Shown here: one piece after another, positions 50,902 to 58,102 of the stretch | Numbering within the stretch: the first letter of the stretch is position 1 | How the letters are laid out: each line of letters begins with the position of its first letter | Origin: an uncultured Bacteroidales bacterium | GTDB taxonomy: Bacteria; Bacteroidota; Bacteroidia; Bacteroidales; Muribaculaceae | Reading direction: 5' to 3' | Length of the DNA: 64,000 bases | NCBI GenBank assembly: GCA_902776435.1 | Contig: CACYQB010000011.1 | Location: 1-64,000 of the forward strand | Made by a program: the position numbers and the translations under genes | The notes under the pieces: model-generated | Database searches by the model: none | What the model was told of the DNA's origin: nothing | Seen by the model: only the letters and a program-made list of their open reading frames with translations

Positions 50902-51915
50902 ATGAGAATATTAATCATCGGAGGAACCGGCACCATCAGCAGTGCCATTACCCGTCAACTGGCTCAGACCGACCACGAACTGTGGCTGCTCAATCGCGGC
51001 AACCGCAGCAACGAGATTCCGCGGGGCGTGAAACAGGTCATCGTCGATATCAACAACGAGGCCGAAATGCTACGTCTGCTGGGCGACACCCAGTTTGACG
51101 CTGTGTGTGAGTTCATCGGTTTCCTGCCGTCGCAGGTCGAACGAGACCACAGGATGTTTTCAGGACGCACTCGGCAATATGTCTATATTAGTTCGGCTTC
51201 GGCCTATAACAAGCCTGCTCGCAGCCATGTCATTACCGAAGGCACCACACTGGCCAATCCCTACTGGCAATACTCGCGCGACAAAATCGCCTGCGAGGAA
51301 CTGTTGATGAAATACTACCGCGAGGAAGGCTTCCCCGTGACCATTGTACGTCCCAGCCATACCTATTGCGAACGCAGCATCCCCGTGGGCCTTCACGGCA
51401 CGCAGGGCAGCTGGCAGGTCATCAAGCGCATGATGCAAGGCAAATCTGTGCTCGTGCACGGCGACGGCAGTTCGCTGTGGACAATGACCTGGAACGAGGA
51501 CTTTGCCCGCGGCTACATCGGCCTGCTGGGCAACCCGCACGCCATCGGCGAGGCGTTCCAGATCATGAGCGACGAGTCACTCACCTGGGACCAGATTTAC
51601 CACACCATCGCCGATGCCCTAGGTGTGGAATTCAAGCCATATCACGTTGCCTCGACCACCCTGGCCCGACTGGCGCCCAAGGAATATGATGTCGAAGGCA
51701 ATCTGTTGGGTGACAAAGCCGTCTCGGTCGTGTTTGACTGCTCGAAACTCAAGCGTGTTGTGCCAGGATTCAAGGCGACTGTGCGCTATGACGAAGGCGT
51801 AAGACGCTGCCTAGCCTATATTCAGGAACATCCTGAATTACAACGCGATGACCCAGCATTTGACGCCTGGTGCGACCACGTCATCGACACGCTGGAAATG
51901 GCCATCAACAGCTAA
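50902..51915 (+). CDS. NAD-dependent epimerase/dehydratase (extended SDR)
   Basis: 337 residues. N-terminal Rossmann motif GGTGTIS (7-13), strand RQYVYISSASAYNK and the catalytic Y-x3-K (QYSRDK near 130). A C-terminal substrate region follows with GEAFQIMSDESLTWDQIYHT. It resembles UDP-sugar epimerase-like proteins of the atypical group also seen as RNA-binding CSP41 relatives. Substrate cannot be set. It is followed by a clear terminator at 52057 and is a single-gene unit. Confidence 0.88.
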   Translation: MRILIIGGTGTISSAITRQLAQTDHELWLLNRGNRSNEIPRGVKQVIVDINNEAEMLRLLGDTQFDAVCEFIGFLPSQVERDHRMFSGRTRQYVYISSASAYNKPARSHVITEGTTLANPYWQYSRDKIACEELLMKYYREEGFPVTIVRPSHTYCERSIPVGLHGTQGSWQVIKRMMQGKSVLVHGDGSSLWTMTWNEDFARGYIGLLGNPHAIGEAFQIMSDESLTWDQIYHTIADALGVEFKPYHVASTTLARLAPKEYDVEGNLLGDKAVSVVFDCSKLKRVVPGFKATVRYDEGVRRCLAYIQEHPELQRDDPAFDAWCDHVIDTLEMAINS

Positions 51916-52056
51916 TTAAACTATCGTCTACTTCTATGCTGATATGATGGAGATCTATGAGAGAGGGCGAGAATAGTGCCTCCGAGTCTTAATATAGACA
52001 TAATTACGCCGCTAACATCAATCAAAGTGGATCCTAACCGACATAAGTGCAAATAA

Positions 52057-52080
52057 AAGGAGCGACCGCAGCCGCTCCTT
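52057..52080. terminator. bidirectional terminator
   Basis: AAGGAGCG, 8-nt loop, CGCTCCTT, between the convergent epimerase and LRR_5 genes. Confidence 0.75.
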
Positions 52081-52093
52081 GATCTTGTGGTTA

Positions 52094-52939
52094 TTAGAAC
52101 CCCACCAACTTCTTGTGAAGGTACTTGGGTAACAGACGTTTGTAGGTGTTCATTGCACTGGCAGGCACGTTGATGCGTTTGAGGTTCTTACAACCCTTAA
52201 AGACATAAGTCCCTATGGAGCCTATAATGGTGCTCCTGAACGTCACCTCGTTGAGCGAAGGGCACTCCGAGAAGGCCATTTTTCCAATGTACACAACTGA
52301 CTCGCCGATGTCGACGCTTCTTAGGTCATTGCAGTGCCCGAATGCAGAATTGCCTATAGCAAAAACACGATCAGGAATAATTACGCTGGTGAGTTGTGTA
52401 TAACTAAACGCAAAGTCCTCAATAGATTCAATCAAATAAGGCAACTCGATCTGTCTTGCAGCGACCCCTAAGAAAGCGCTGTTGTCAATAGACGTTACAG
52501 TGTCAGGTATAAAGATGTCCTCGAGTTTAGTGCAGCCGCTGAATGTCTCCCCGCAAATACATTTCAATCCGTTGGGAAAGATTGCATAGATAAGCCCTGT
52601 GCAGTCAACAAAAGCCGCCCTTTCGATTTCAACGTAGTCCCCGTCATCGAATTCAACGTAGACTAGCGAGGAGCACGAGGCGAATGCATGGGAACCAACC
52701 CAACCGATGGATTCAGGCAGGTGCAACATTTCCAGAGAAACACACCTGCCGAATGCATGTCTACCAATGCTGTGGACACACGCTCCCCAAGTTATTCTCT
52801 TGAGGTTAGTACAATTGTGGAAAGCTCCGTTACCGATTATCTCTACTGTATCAGCAATGATAAGCTCAGTAATGTCCTTCCGGTTTGAAAACTGAAAGTA
52901 ATCAATCCGTTTAGTTCCTTCTTTAATAAATAGTTTCAT
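52094..52939 (-). CDS. Cytoplasmic LRR_5 (BspA-like) protein, no signal peptide
   Basis: 281 residues of near-continuous LRR_5 repeats: IIADTVEIIGNGAFHNCTNL, HSIGRHAFGRCVSLEMLHL, VTSIDNSAFLG and others, ending NTYKRLLPKYLHKKL. The N-terminus (MKLFIKEGTKRIDYFQFSNR) is not a signal peptide, unlike the other LRR_5 proteins in this window, so it should stay in the cytoplasm unless exported by another route. It lies 60 bp downstream of a mobile-element primase-like gene, on the same strand, so it is probably element cargo. Confidence 0.82.
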   Translation of the reverse strand: MKLFIKEGTKRIDYFQFSNRKDITELIIADTVEIIGNGAFHNCTNLKRITWGACVHSIGRHAFGRCVSLEMLHLPESIGWVGSHAFASCSSLVYVEFDDGDYVEIERAAFVDCTGLIYAIFPNGLKCICGETFSGCTKLEDIFIPDTVTSIDNSAFLGVAARQIELPYLIESIEDFAFSYTQLTSVIIPDRVFAIGNSAFGHCNDLRSVDIGESVVYIGKMAFSECPSLNEVTFRSTIIGSIGTYVFKGCKNLKRINVPASAMNTYKRLLPKYLHKKLVGF

Positions 52940-52998
52940 TTTAATGATTTTTTATAAGCTGGGGTGAGGGTTGCCCACCCCGGCCGTCAGTTAATAGT

Positions 52999-53964
52999 TT
53001 ATTTCAGTTGTTTGAGTGACAAATTAATAGGCACTTCACCGACGCATTCAAGCGTCCAAGAATCGTACCATTTCAAAATATAGTCAGCGATATCACTCCC
53101 CTCTCCGTATAACGGCGAAAGATCTTCAGCGAAGGCAGAGATCCATAGACGTTTGAACATGTGAGCCATAGACTTGCCTTTCTCGGTCCACTCTTTATAT
53201 TTCCCTTTGTCAGGGAACAGGATGACATCGCGTCCCTTCAATGGCTCACACATGGTCGGGGTGAGATTACCGCATCCGCCGCAGGCAACAGCAACGCAGA
53301 CGTCCATGACTACTCCGAGGATAGCAGCAGTTTTCTCACTTTCGACAACAGCTACAGGCTTGTCTGGATATTTGTCCAGAAGGTGCTCACCGAACAGGCA
53401 CTGCTTCAGGTTGAAGTTAGTCAGTCCCATCACCGTGTGAGCCCAAGTAACGTGATTAAACGGCTCTTTGACCCTCTTGCCCTGGATGATATCATACTGC
53501 ATGATTTTGCCTGCATGGATCTTCCCGAACCTGTCAACCTGCCAGAATACGGTCGCACCACGCCAGTGCTTTGCAGTGCCGATATAGTACTCACTCTTCA
53601 TACGCTGTATCTTCTCAGCCTCGAACCCGGCAAAATCCTCAAGGTACTTTAGAAAGCAATTAAGGTGGTTCCCCTTGTTCTCTACTGAGCGCTTGAGTAT
53701 CTCAGGCTCAATGTAACTCGGTGGGACGTATGCAGGTGCGAAAGGTTTCACCACTGATGAAGGGCGAGGTACAGGCAAGTTGTTGTCCTGGAAAAACTCG
53801 CGCGGTGGGTAGTGATGATTGCACTTGTCGGCACGGTCACACTTACCTACACTCTCGTCAAGCACGTTACCATTTTCGTCGACGTAGCACACGAAGGTTT
53901 TGTGCCCGCACTCAGGGCAGATCCACTTGCCCTTCTTAGCTAAAGAATACTTATAATCTTTCAT
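52999..53964 (-). CDS. Zinc-finger/TOPRIM primase-like protein (DUF6371-like)
   Basis: 321 residues. The N-terminal zinc finger has CPEC (Cys16, Cys19) and later Cys42 and Cys48 (KCDRADKC). The middle (KHWRGATVFWQVDRFGKIHA) is followed by a TOPRIM-like segment, KPVAVVESEKTAAILG, and DVILFPDKGKYKEW with the late acidic pair. This layout is that of phage/plasmid DNA primases and of DUF6371 proteins in Bacteroidales elements. It lies downstream of the RepA-like ATPase gene with an iteron-like repeat between them, which suggests a replication module. Confidence 0.82.
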   Translation of the reverse strand: MKDYKYSLAKKGKWICPECGHKTFVCYVDENGNVLDESVGKCDRADKCNHHYPPREFFQDNNLPVPRPSSVVKPFAPAYVPPSYIEPEILKRSVENKGNHLNCFLKYLEDFAGFEAEKIQRMKSEYYIGTAKHWRGATVFWQVDRFGKIHAGKIMQYDIIQGKRVKEPFNHVTWAHTVMGLTNFNLKQCLFGEHLLDKYPDKPVAVVESEKTAAILGVVMDVCVAVACGGCGNLTPTMCEPLKGRDVILFPDKGKYKEWTEKGKSMAHMFKRLWISAFAEDLSPLYGEGSDIADYILKWYDSWTLECVGEVPINLSLKQLK

Positions 53965-53980
53965 TTCACATTTTTAAAAT

Positions 53981-54039
53981 GTTCACGGTGTTCAAATGTT
54001 CAAGTTGTTCATGTTACTAGAGCCTCGAACACCGTGAAC
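53981..54039 (-). repeat. iteron-like GAAC repeat (copy 4), with inverted ends
   Basis: GTTCACGGTGTTC at 53981-53993 is the exact inverse of GAACACCGTGAAC at 54027-54039. Between them lies the GAACA series seen at 12543, 32170 and 41348, here on the minus strand. It sits in the leader of the TOPRIM gene and could form a hairpin in that mRNA. Confidence 0.65.
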
Positions 54040-54046
54040 GGTTAGA

Positions 54047-55240
54047 CTACTTCTTCAGATAGTTGTTAACAGTTCCCAGACTTACACCCAGCTGTGCGGC
54101 AATCTCGCGCTGTGTCTTGCCCTGAGACTGGAGTGCTTTAGCTCGATTGATTAACACATCCTGGGGAGAGGCTGTCAAGTGATCACGCTCGCACCCGTAC
54201 CCGCGGAAACCAAACTGCAAAAAGTTGCCAGGCTTTTCGATCTCGCACACGATCACGTTATCCGCATCGTACTTGTAAGCCTCATTGCGCTGCTTAAGCT
54301 CTTTAATGTAGCGCATCTTAGAGTCCTTAGCACTCACACCGATGGCGAAAATGCTATCAGCGAAATTGCTGAGCATCTTACTCCCTGCCAAATCGTTCAC
54401 GGTGATGGGATTTGACATGTTACGCTTAGGGGTGTGAGCCAAGATGAGTATAGAGAGGCCATGTTTGCGCCCTAAAGCCTTCAGCCACTTCATGAGCGGC
54501 AGAGCACCCTTTGCCTGCTCCAGCTCGTTGCTAAAGAAAGTGATGTTGTCGATGACAAGAATCTTCACTCCGTGATCAACCACGAGTCTCTCTAAAGACG
54601 TTCTGAGATAGTCCTCGAAACTGTATCCGTCCGGGCACTCAGCATCAGGGTTAATCTCAACGCGCAGCAAATTTGAAGAGAACTGGTAATCTCTGCCGTT
54701 AACATCACTGTAGCGCTTCCTAAACTGCATTTCCGATAATTCAAGATCGATGTAGGCCACTTTCTGCGCCTGAGCATCCATCGTCAAGCCCAGCACGATG
54801 CGCCGTCCGCTGCTAATAGTGTCGGCGATCTGCATAGCCAGAATTGTCTTACCGGCGTTGGTGTCTGAGAACAAGATACAGTTCTCGCCCTCACACCACA
54901 ATTGACCGAACAGGTATCTGAGCGGAGGCCTGTTCTTAGCATCCTTGATGGCCTGATTTGCAGTTTTGACCGTGAACAACCCCGAGTTAGGATTCTCCTT
55001 CGGGGAGTCGATCAGCGAAAAATCCGGGCCACCAGCGTGGGCAGCAGTCGCAGTCGCAACCACAGTTGTGCCCACACTCATTTCTTCAGTTGAATCATGG
55101 GTGCCGACAGGATAATCCTCATTATCCTCAAAGGGGCCCTCATCCGGCGTGAGCCTGCACGGCTTACGCTCATCTATATGGATGTATGACGGTCCTCTGC
55201 TACCACTCCCAGGGGGAGACCACCTTTTAGCCTTACTCAT
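54047..55240 (-). CDS. RepA/DnaB-like AAA ATPase (mobile-element helicase)
   Basis: 397 residues. After a disordered N-terminus (1-100) come Walker A FSDTNAGKT (124-132), Walker B KILVIDNITFF and a sensor-like SILILAHTPKRNMS. These fit the RepA/RecA-like hexameric helicases of plasmids and integrated elements. The C-terminus is an HTH (GKTQREIAAQLGVSLGTVNN). It starts by overlapping the excisionase-like gene by 4 bp (ATGA) and precedes the primase-like gene, making a compact replication or mobilisation unit. Confidence 0.88.
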   Translation of the reverse strand: MSKAKRWSPPGSGSRGPSYIHIDERKPCRLTPDEGPFEDNEDYPVGTHDSTEEMSVGTTVVATATAAHAGGPDFSLIDSPKENPNSGLFTVKTANQAIKDAKNRPPLRYLFGQLWCEGENCILFSDTNAGKTILAMQIADTISSGRRIVLGLTMDAQAQKVAYIDLELSEMQFRKRYSDVNGRDYQFSSNLLRVEINPDAECPDGYSFEDYLRTSLERLVVDHGVKILVIDNITFFSNELEQAKGALPLMKWLKALGRKHGLSILILAHTPKRNMSNPITVNDLAGSKMLSNFADSIFAIGVSAKDSKMRYIKELKQRNEAYKYDADNVIVCEIEKPGNFLQFGFRGYGCERDHLTASPQDVLINRAKALQSQGKTQREIAAQLGVSLGTVNNYLKK

Positions 55241-55572
55241 GCGGCATCTCCTTCCTGGGCGGCGGGGTCGCCTCCCTCCATGATCCTGCGGACGTCGCTC
55301 ATCCTATATCTATAGGTGCCGCCCACTGATGAAACCGGAACCAGGTAGTTGAGCTTCTGCCAGCGCCAGATCGTCGTCGAGCTTTTGCCTGTGATTTCCA
55401 TCACCTTCTCGCGGCTGATGTAGGTCTCGGCCTTAGAATCAGCTATCTCTTGTTCCAGTTCGTGTTTAGCCAAGGCGATCAGTTGCTTGTTCGCCTCCAG
55501 CAAGTCCCCCAGTCTGATTTGAACAATCAGATCAGGACACTCTTTAGATAAGTCAATTAAATTTTTCTTCAC
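55237..55572 (-). CDS. Excisionase-like HTH protein of an integrative element
   Basis: 111 residues. A helical N-terminus (LEANKQLIALAKHELEQEIA) leads to a MerR/HTH_17-type winged HTH: YISREKVMEITGKSSTTIWR, WQKLNYLVPVSSVGGTYRYR, DVRRIM. Proteins of this type control excision or transcription in Bacteroidales elements. It is the first gene of the HTH-ATPase-TOPRIM operon, 1.3 kb from the right att core. It is the best Xis candidate for the integrase at the other end. Confidence 0.85.
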   Translation of the reverse strand: MKKNLIDLSKECPDLIVQIRLGDLLEANKQLIALAKHELEQEIADSKAETYISREKVMEITGKSSTTIWRWQKLNYLVPVSSVGGTYRYRMSDVRRIMEGGDPAAQEGDAA

Positions 55573-55709
55573 TTTATTGAAAATTTAATTGTTGCGGCCC
55601 TCCCCACTCTCCTACCGACGGAGCGCTTCGTTCGCCGTATGGCTAATGGTGAAGTCGGTATACATCACCGAAAAGCGATGCAAAATTAGGGTATTTTTTG
55701 GGGGTCATA

Positions 55710-55808
55710 ATTGGGGAAATTGGGGAACACAAAAAGCCCATTAAAACACTGGGTTCTAATGGGTTATACTTTGAAATAAATTGGGGAAATTGGGGAAGGA
55801 TTGGGGAA
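55710..55808 (+). repeat. five ATTGGGGAA repeats around a hairpin
   Basis: Copies at 55710, 55719, 55780, 55789 and 55800. The first and second pairs each abut directly. Between the groups is a hairpin (AGCCCATTA/TAATGGGTT, 55735-55764). It lies between two divergently unrelated element genes; 55573-55709 shows nothing else. Candidate replication-protein or operator binding region. Confidence 0.7.
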
Positions 55809-55814
55809 ATTGCA

Positions 55815-56747
55815 CTAATCCCCCTTTTTCTGCTTTAAGACGCACCGCAGTTTAGTGTCAAAATTATCGACCGCTTTACTAGACGTCGGATTGGTTATAT
55901 GTTTTACATCCTTATTCAGGTTGGCTGCACACGTCGAAATCCATTCCTTGGAATACCATCCTTGTGCAAGCAACTTGAAAAAGTGCTGCATTAAGTTACG
56001 CTTACGAAGCTTGCCAGCAATTTCCCATAACTCGTTAACGTGGGCATGGCTAATACAATCAATGAACAGTTTCTCATCTATATTGACAATAACACCCTCG
56101 TCCACCAAGAACGTGTATAGCGACGCCATATCAAACGCAACACGAGGTGTGAAACTTCTCATGTGTGAAAAATCTGTTACCTGCCCAACTGGTAAAGCGC
56201 CGTCAGTCTCATCCACGGTTTCACCTGCAACAAATTCAATAGATGCACCGTCATCGGAGGCAGCATTAGTCGAGACGGAGGCAGAAGGCGTAGAATCATA
56301 AACTTGTGCGGGCGGTGCCTGTTGAGGCACGGGGGGAACTATCAGATCACGAATGGCCGCGCAATACTCGTCATACATCCTTATGATATCAACCATTGCG
56401 CACCTGAGGTCATATACTTCTCGTGCCGGGTAAGGACCATGGTCATTCGTTTCGAGTAACAGCGAACGATATGGCTCAACAGTATCGTATAACTTGATAA
56501 TCAGTTGACGCCCGGTATCCGACGGTACACGGCGCGCCCCTTTTACAGTAATGTGATTATCTTGAATGAGTTGGTATGCCTGGATAAAGTGCTTCAAATC
56601 AACCTTATCCCGGTATAAGCTCTCAACCAATTCTTTGACTAATTGCGGTGTTCTGCGCTGAGACGCTAGCTCCTCAGCAGTCACTTCAACACGCTCTCCT
56701 GGGGCTAAAAAATATTGTTCGCCGTTGGAAAACTCGTTCTTATCCAT
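55815..56747 (-). CDS. Hypothetical protein at the right end of the island
   Basis: 310 residues, acidic, no signal peptide or membrane helix. The N-terminal half is helical (LVKELVESLYRDKVDLKHFI). A Pro/Ser/Ala-rich linker sits at about 140-185. The C-terminal half (SLYTFLVDEGVIVNIDEKLF, DCISHAHVNELWEIAGKLRK) is typical of Bacteroidales mobile-element unknowns. It is the last gene before the right arm repeat and att core. Function unknown. Confidence 0.75.
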   Translation of the reverse strand: MDKNEFSNGEQYFLAPGERVEVTAEELASQRRTPQLVKELVESLYRDKVDLKHFIQAYQLIQDNHITVKGARRVPSDTGRQLIIKLYDTVEPYRSLLLETNDHGPYPAREVYDLRCAMVDIIRMYDEYCAAIRDLIVPPVPQQAPPAQVYDSTPSASVSTNAASDDGASIEFVAGETVDETDGALPVGQVTDFSHMRSFTPRVAFDMASLYTFLVDEGVIVNIDEKLFIDCISHAHVNELWEIAGKLRKRNLMQHFFKLLAQGWYSKEWISTCAANLNKDVKHITNPTSSKAVDNFDTKLRCVLKQKKGD

Positions 56748-56850
56748 GTTAATTTTGAATGTTGTTTAGAACCTATTGATATCATTTTTAATCGGTCATC
56801 TATGCCGCTAACGACCAATTCCAGGTATGACGAAATGTTGCTTTACGCTA

Positions 56851-56880
56851 AATAAGTCGCCAAAAAGTCGCCAAAAATTA
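56851..56880 (+). repeat. right arm-type repeat (integrase binding site candidate)
   Basis: Perfect 30-bp copy of 11022-11051, in the same orientation, 73 bp inside the right att core. Matching arms inside both ends of an element are expected from the attP of a tyrosine integrase. Confidence 0.65.
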
Positions 56881-56953
56881 AGAATCAGTTCCTTAATACT
56901 TTTTATATATTATTGATTTTCAGTGCGTTAATTGAAAATATTAAACAATAATA

Positions 56954-56967
56954 GTGAACCCGTGGGG
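56954..56967 (+). other. right att core within tRNA-Arg 3' end
   Basis: GTGAACCCGTGGGG covers the 3' acceptor strand and part of the T arm of the tRNA on the minus strand. Direct repeat of 10872-10885. Confidence 0.65.
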
Positions 56968-57026
56968 AGTCGAACCCCAATCGAAGGAACCGGAATCCTT
57001 TATTCTATCCATTGAACTACGGGTCC
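56955..57026 (-). tRNA. tRNA-Arg (anticodon CCG)
   Basis: 72 nt on the minus strand. Acceptor stem GGACCCG/CGGGTTC (one G-T pair), D stem GTTC/GAAT, anticodon stem AAGGA/TCCTT around loop TTCCGGT (anticodon CCG, reads CGG). Four-nt variable loop, T stem TGGGG/CCCCA with loop TTCGACT. Discriminator A; CCA not encoded. All arms pair, so it is functional and doubles as the integration target. Confidence 0.95.
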
Positions 57027-57123
57027 AAATGGCGCGTTTGCGGCCCACCTTGGGGTGGAGCGGCGCGCTTTGGGTGGAGGGGCATTTTGGGTGATATGTG
57101 GAGGTTTTCCTGAAAATGCGGGG

Positions 57124-57154
57124 CAAAGTTACGACAAGTCGGGCGCAAAACAAA
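57124..57154 (-). promoter_or_regulatory. promoter of tRNA-Arg
   Basis: On the minus strand TTTG (57151-57154), 19 nt, TAACTTTG (57124-57131): exact Bacteroidetes promoter geometry. It gives a precursor leader of about 90 nt. Confidence 0.65.
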
Positions 57155-57225
57155 GAAATACTTTTCTTTTTTTGCCGCGGGAGAGTAAGTTCGCCGATTT
57201 ATCGGCAACATTACGGCTTTTTTTG

Positions 57226-57233
57226 TAATTTTG
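57226..57233 (+). promoter_or_regulatory. -7 box for ung
   Basis: TAATTTTG, 71 bp before the ung start; no -33 match at the usual distance. Confidence 0.35.
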
Positions 57234-57303
57234 CGACATCTGTGGGGAATTTGGCCTTTTCGGCCTTCTTGCTCACGGGATTATTAACCCAATCTTTAAG
57301 GAT

Positions 57304-57969
57304 ATGAATGTGCGTATCGAACCTTCTTGGAACCGTGTTCTCGCCAGCGAATGGGAGGCGCCATACTTCAAATTGTTGACCGACTTTGTGCGTCGCGAGT
57401 ATCAGTCGCGGCAGGTATTTCCTCCTGGACGTCAGATATTTGCAGCATTTGATGCGGCGCCGTTCGACCAGGTCAAGGTGGTGATTCTGGGGCAGGATCC
57501 TTATCATGGCGTGGGGCAGGCCAACGGGCTGTGCTTCAGCGTCAATGACGGGGTTCCGATGCCTCCGTCACTGATCAACATCTTCAAGGAGGTGCACGAC
57601 GACGTGGGCGTTCCGATTCCTGCAAGCGGCGACCTCTCGCGGTGGGCCCGCCAGGGTGTGTTGCTGCTGAATGCCACGCTCACGGTCGCTGCCCATCAGC
57701 CGCTGTCTCACCAGGGCAAGGGCTGGGAGGAGTTCACCGACCATGTGATTGCCCACCTGGCCAACGAGCGTGAGCACTTGGTGTTCATGCTGTGGGGGGC
57801 GTACGCGAAGCGCAAGGGGGCGTTTATCGACCGCACGCGCCATCTGGTGCTCACGGCGGCCCATCCCTCTCCCCTATCGGCCAACAGGGGCGGATTCTTC
57901 GGGACACATCATTTCTCGCGTGCCAACGACTACCTGGTTCAACATGGTCTGACCCCCATCCAGTGGTAG
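57304..57969 (+). CDS. ung: Uracil-DNA glycosylase
   Basis: 221 residues, standard for family 1 UDG. Catalytic water-activating loop GQDPYHGVGQANGLCFSV (about 60-77), Phe stacking region and the minor-groove intercalation loop HPSPLSANRGGFFGTHHFS (about 185-203). It removes uracil from DNA to begin base-excision repair. It is the first clear housekeeping gene to the right of the island, starting 278 bp after tRNA-Arg and reading away from it. Motifs are intact. Confidence 0.96.
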   Translation: MNVRIEPSWNRVLASEWEAPYFKLLTDFVRREYQSRQVFPPGRQIFAAFDAAPFDQVKVVILGQDPYHGVGQANGLCFSVNDGVPMPPSLINIFKEVHDDVGVPIPASGDLSRWARQGVLLLNATLTVAAHQPLSHQGKGWEEFTDHVIAHLANEREHLVFMLWGAYAKRKGAFIDRTRHLVLTAAHPSPLSANRGGFFGTHHFSRANDYLVQHGLTPIQW

Positions 57970-58029
57970 CAGAAACGGGAAAAATGCATATTATGTCACT
58001 TTTGGAACCCGTAAAACAGAAATATTGTT

Positions 58030-58037
58030 TACCTTTG
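58030..58037 (+). promoter_or_regulatory. -7 box for the M16 peptidase gene
   Basis: TACCTTTG, 65 bp before ATG 58103; no -33 match at 19-nt spacing. Confidence 0.4.
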
Positions 58038-58102
58038 CCCATTGTAACAGAAACCATTAATATTAATCACTACATAACAATATTCATTAAAAACTACAAA
58101 GC

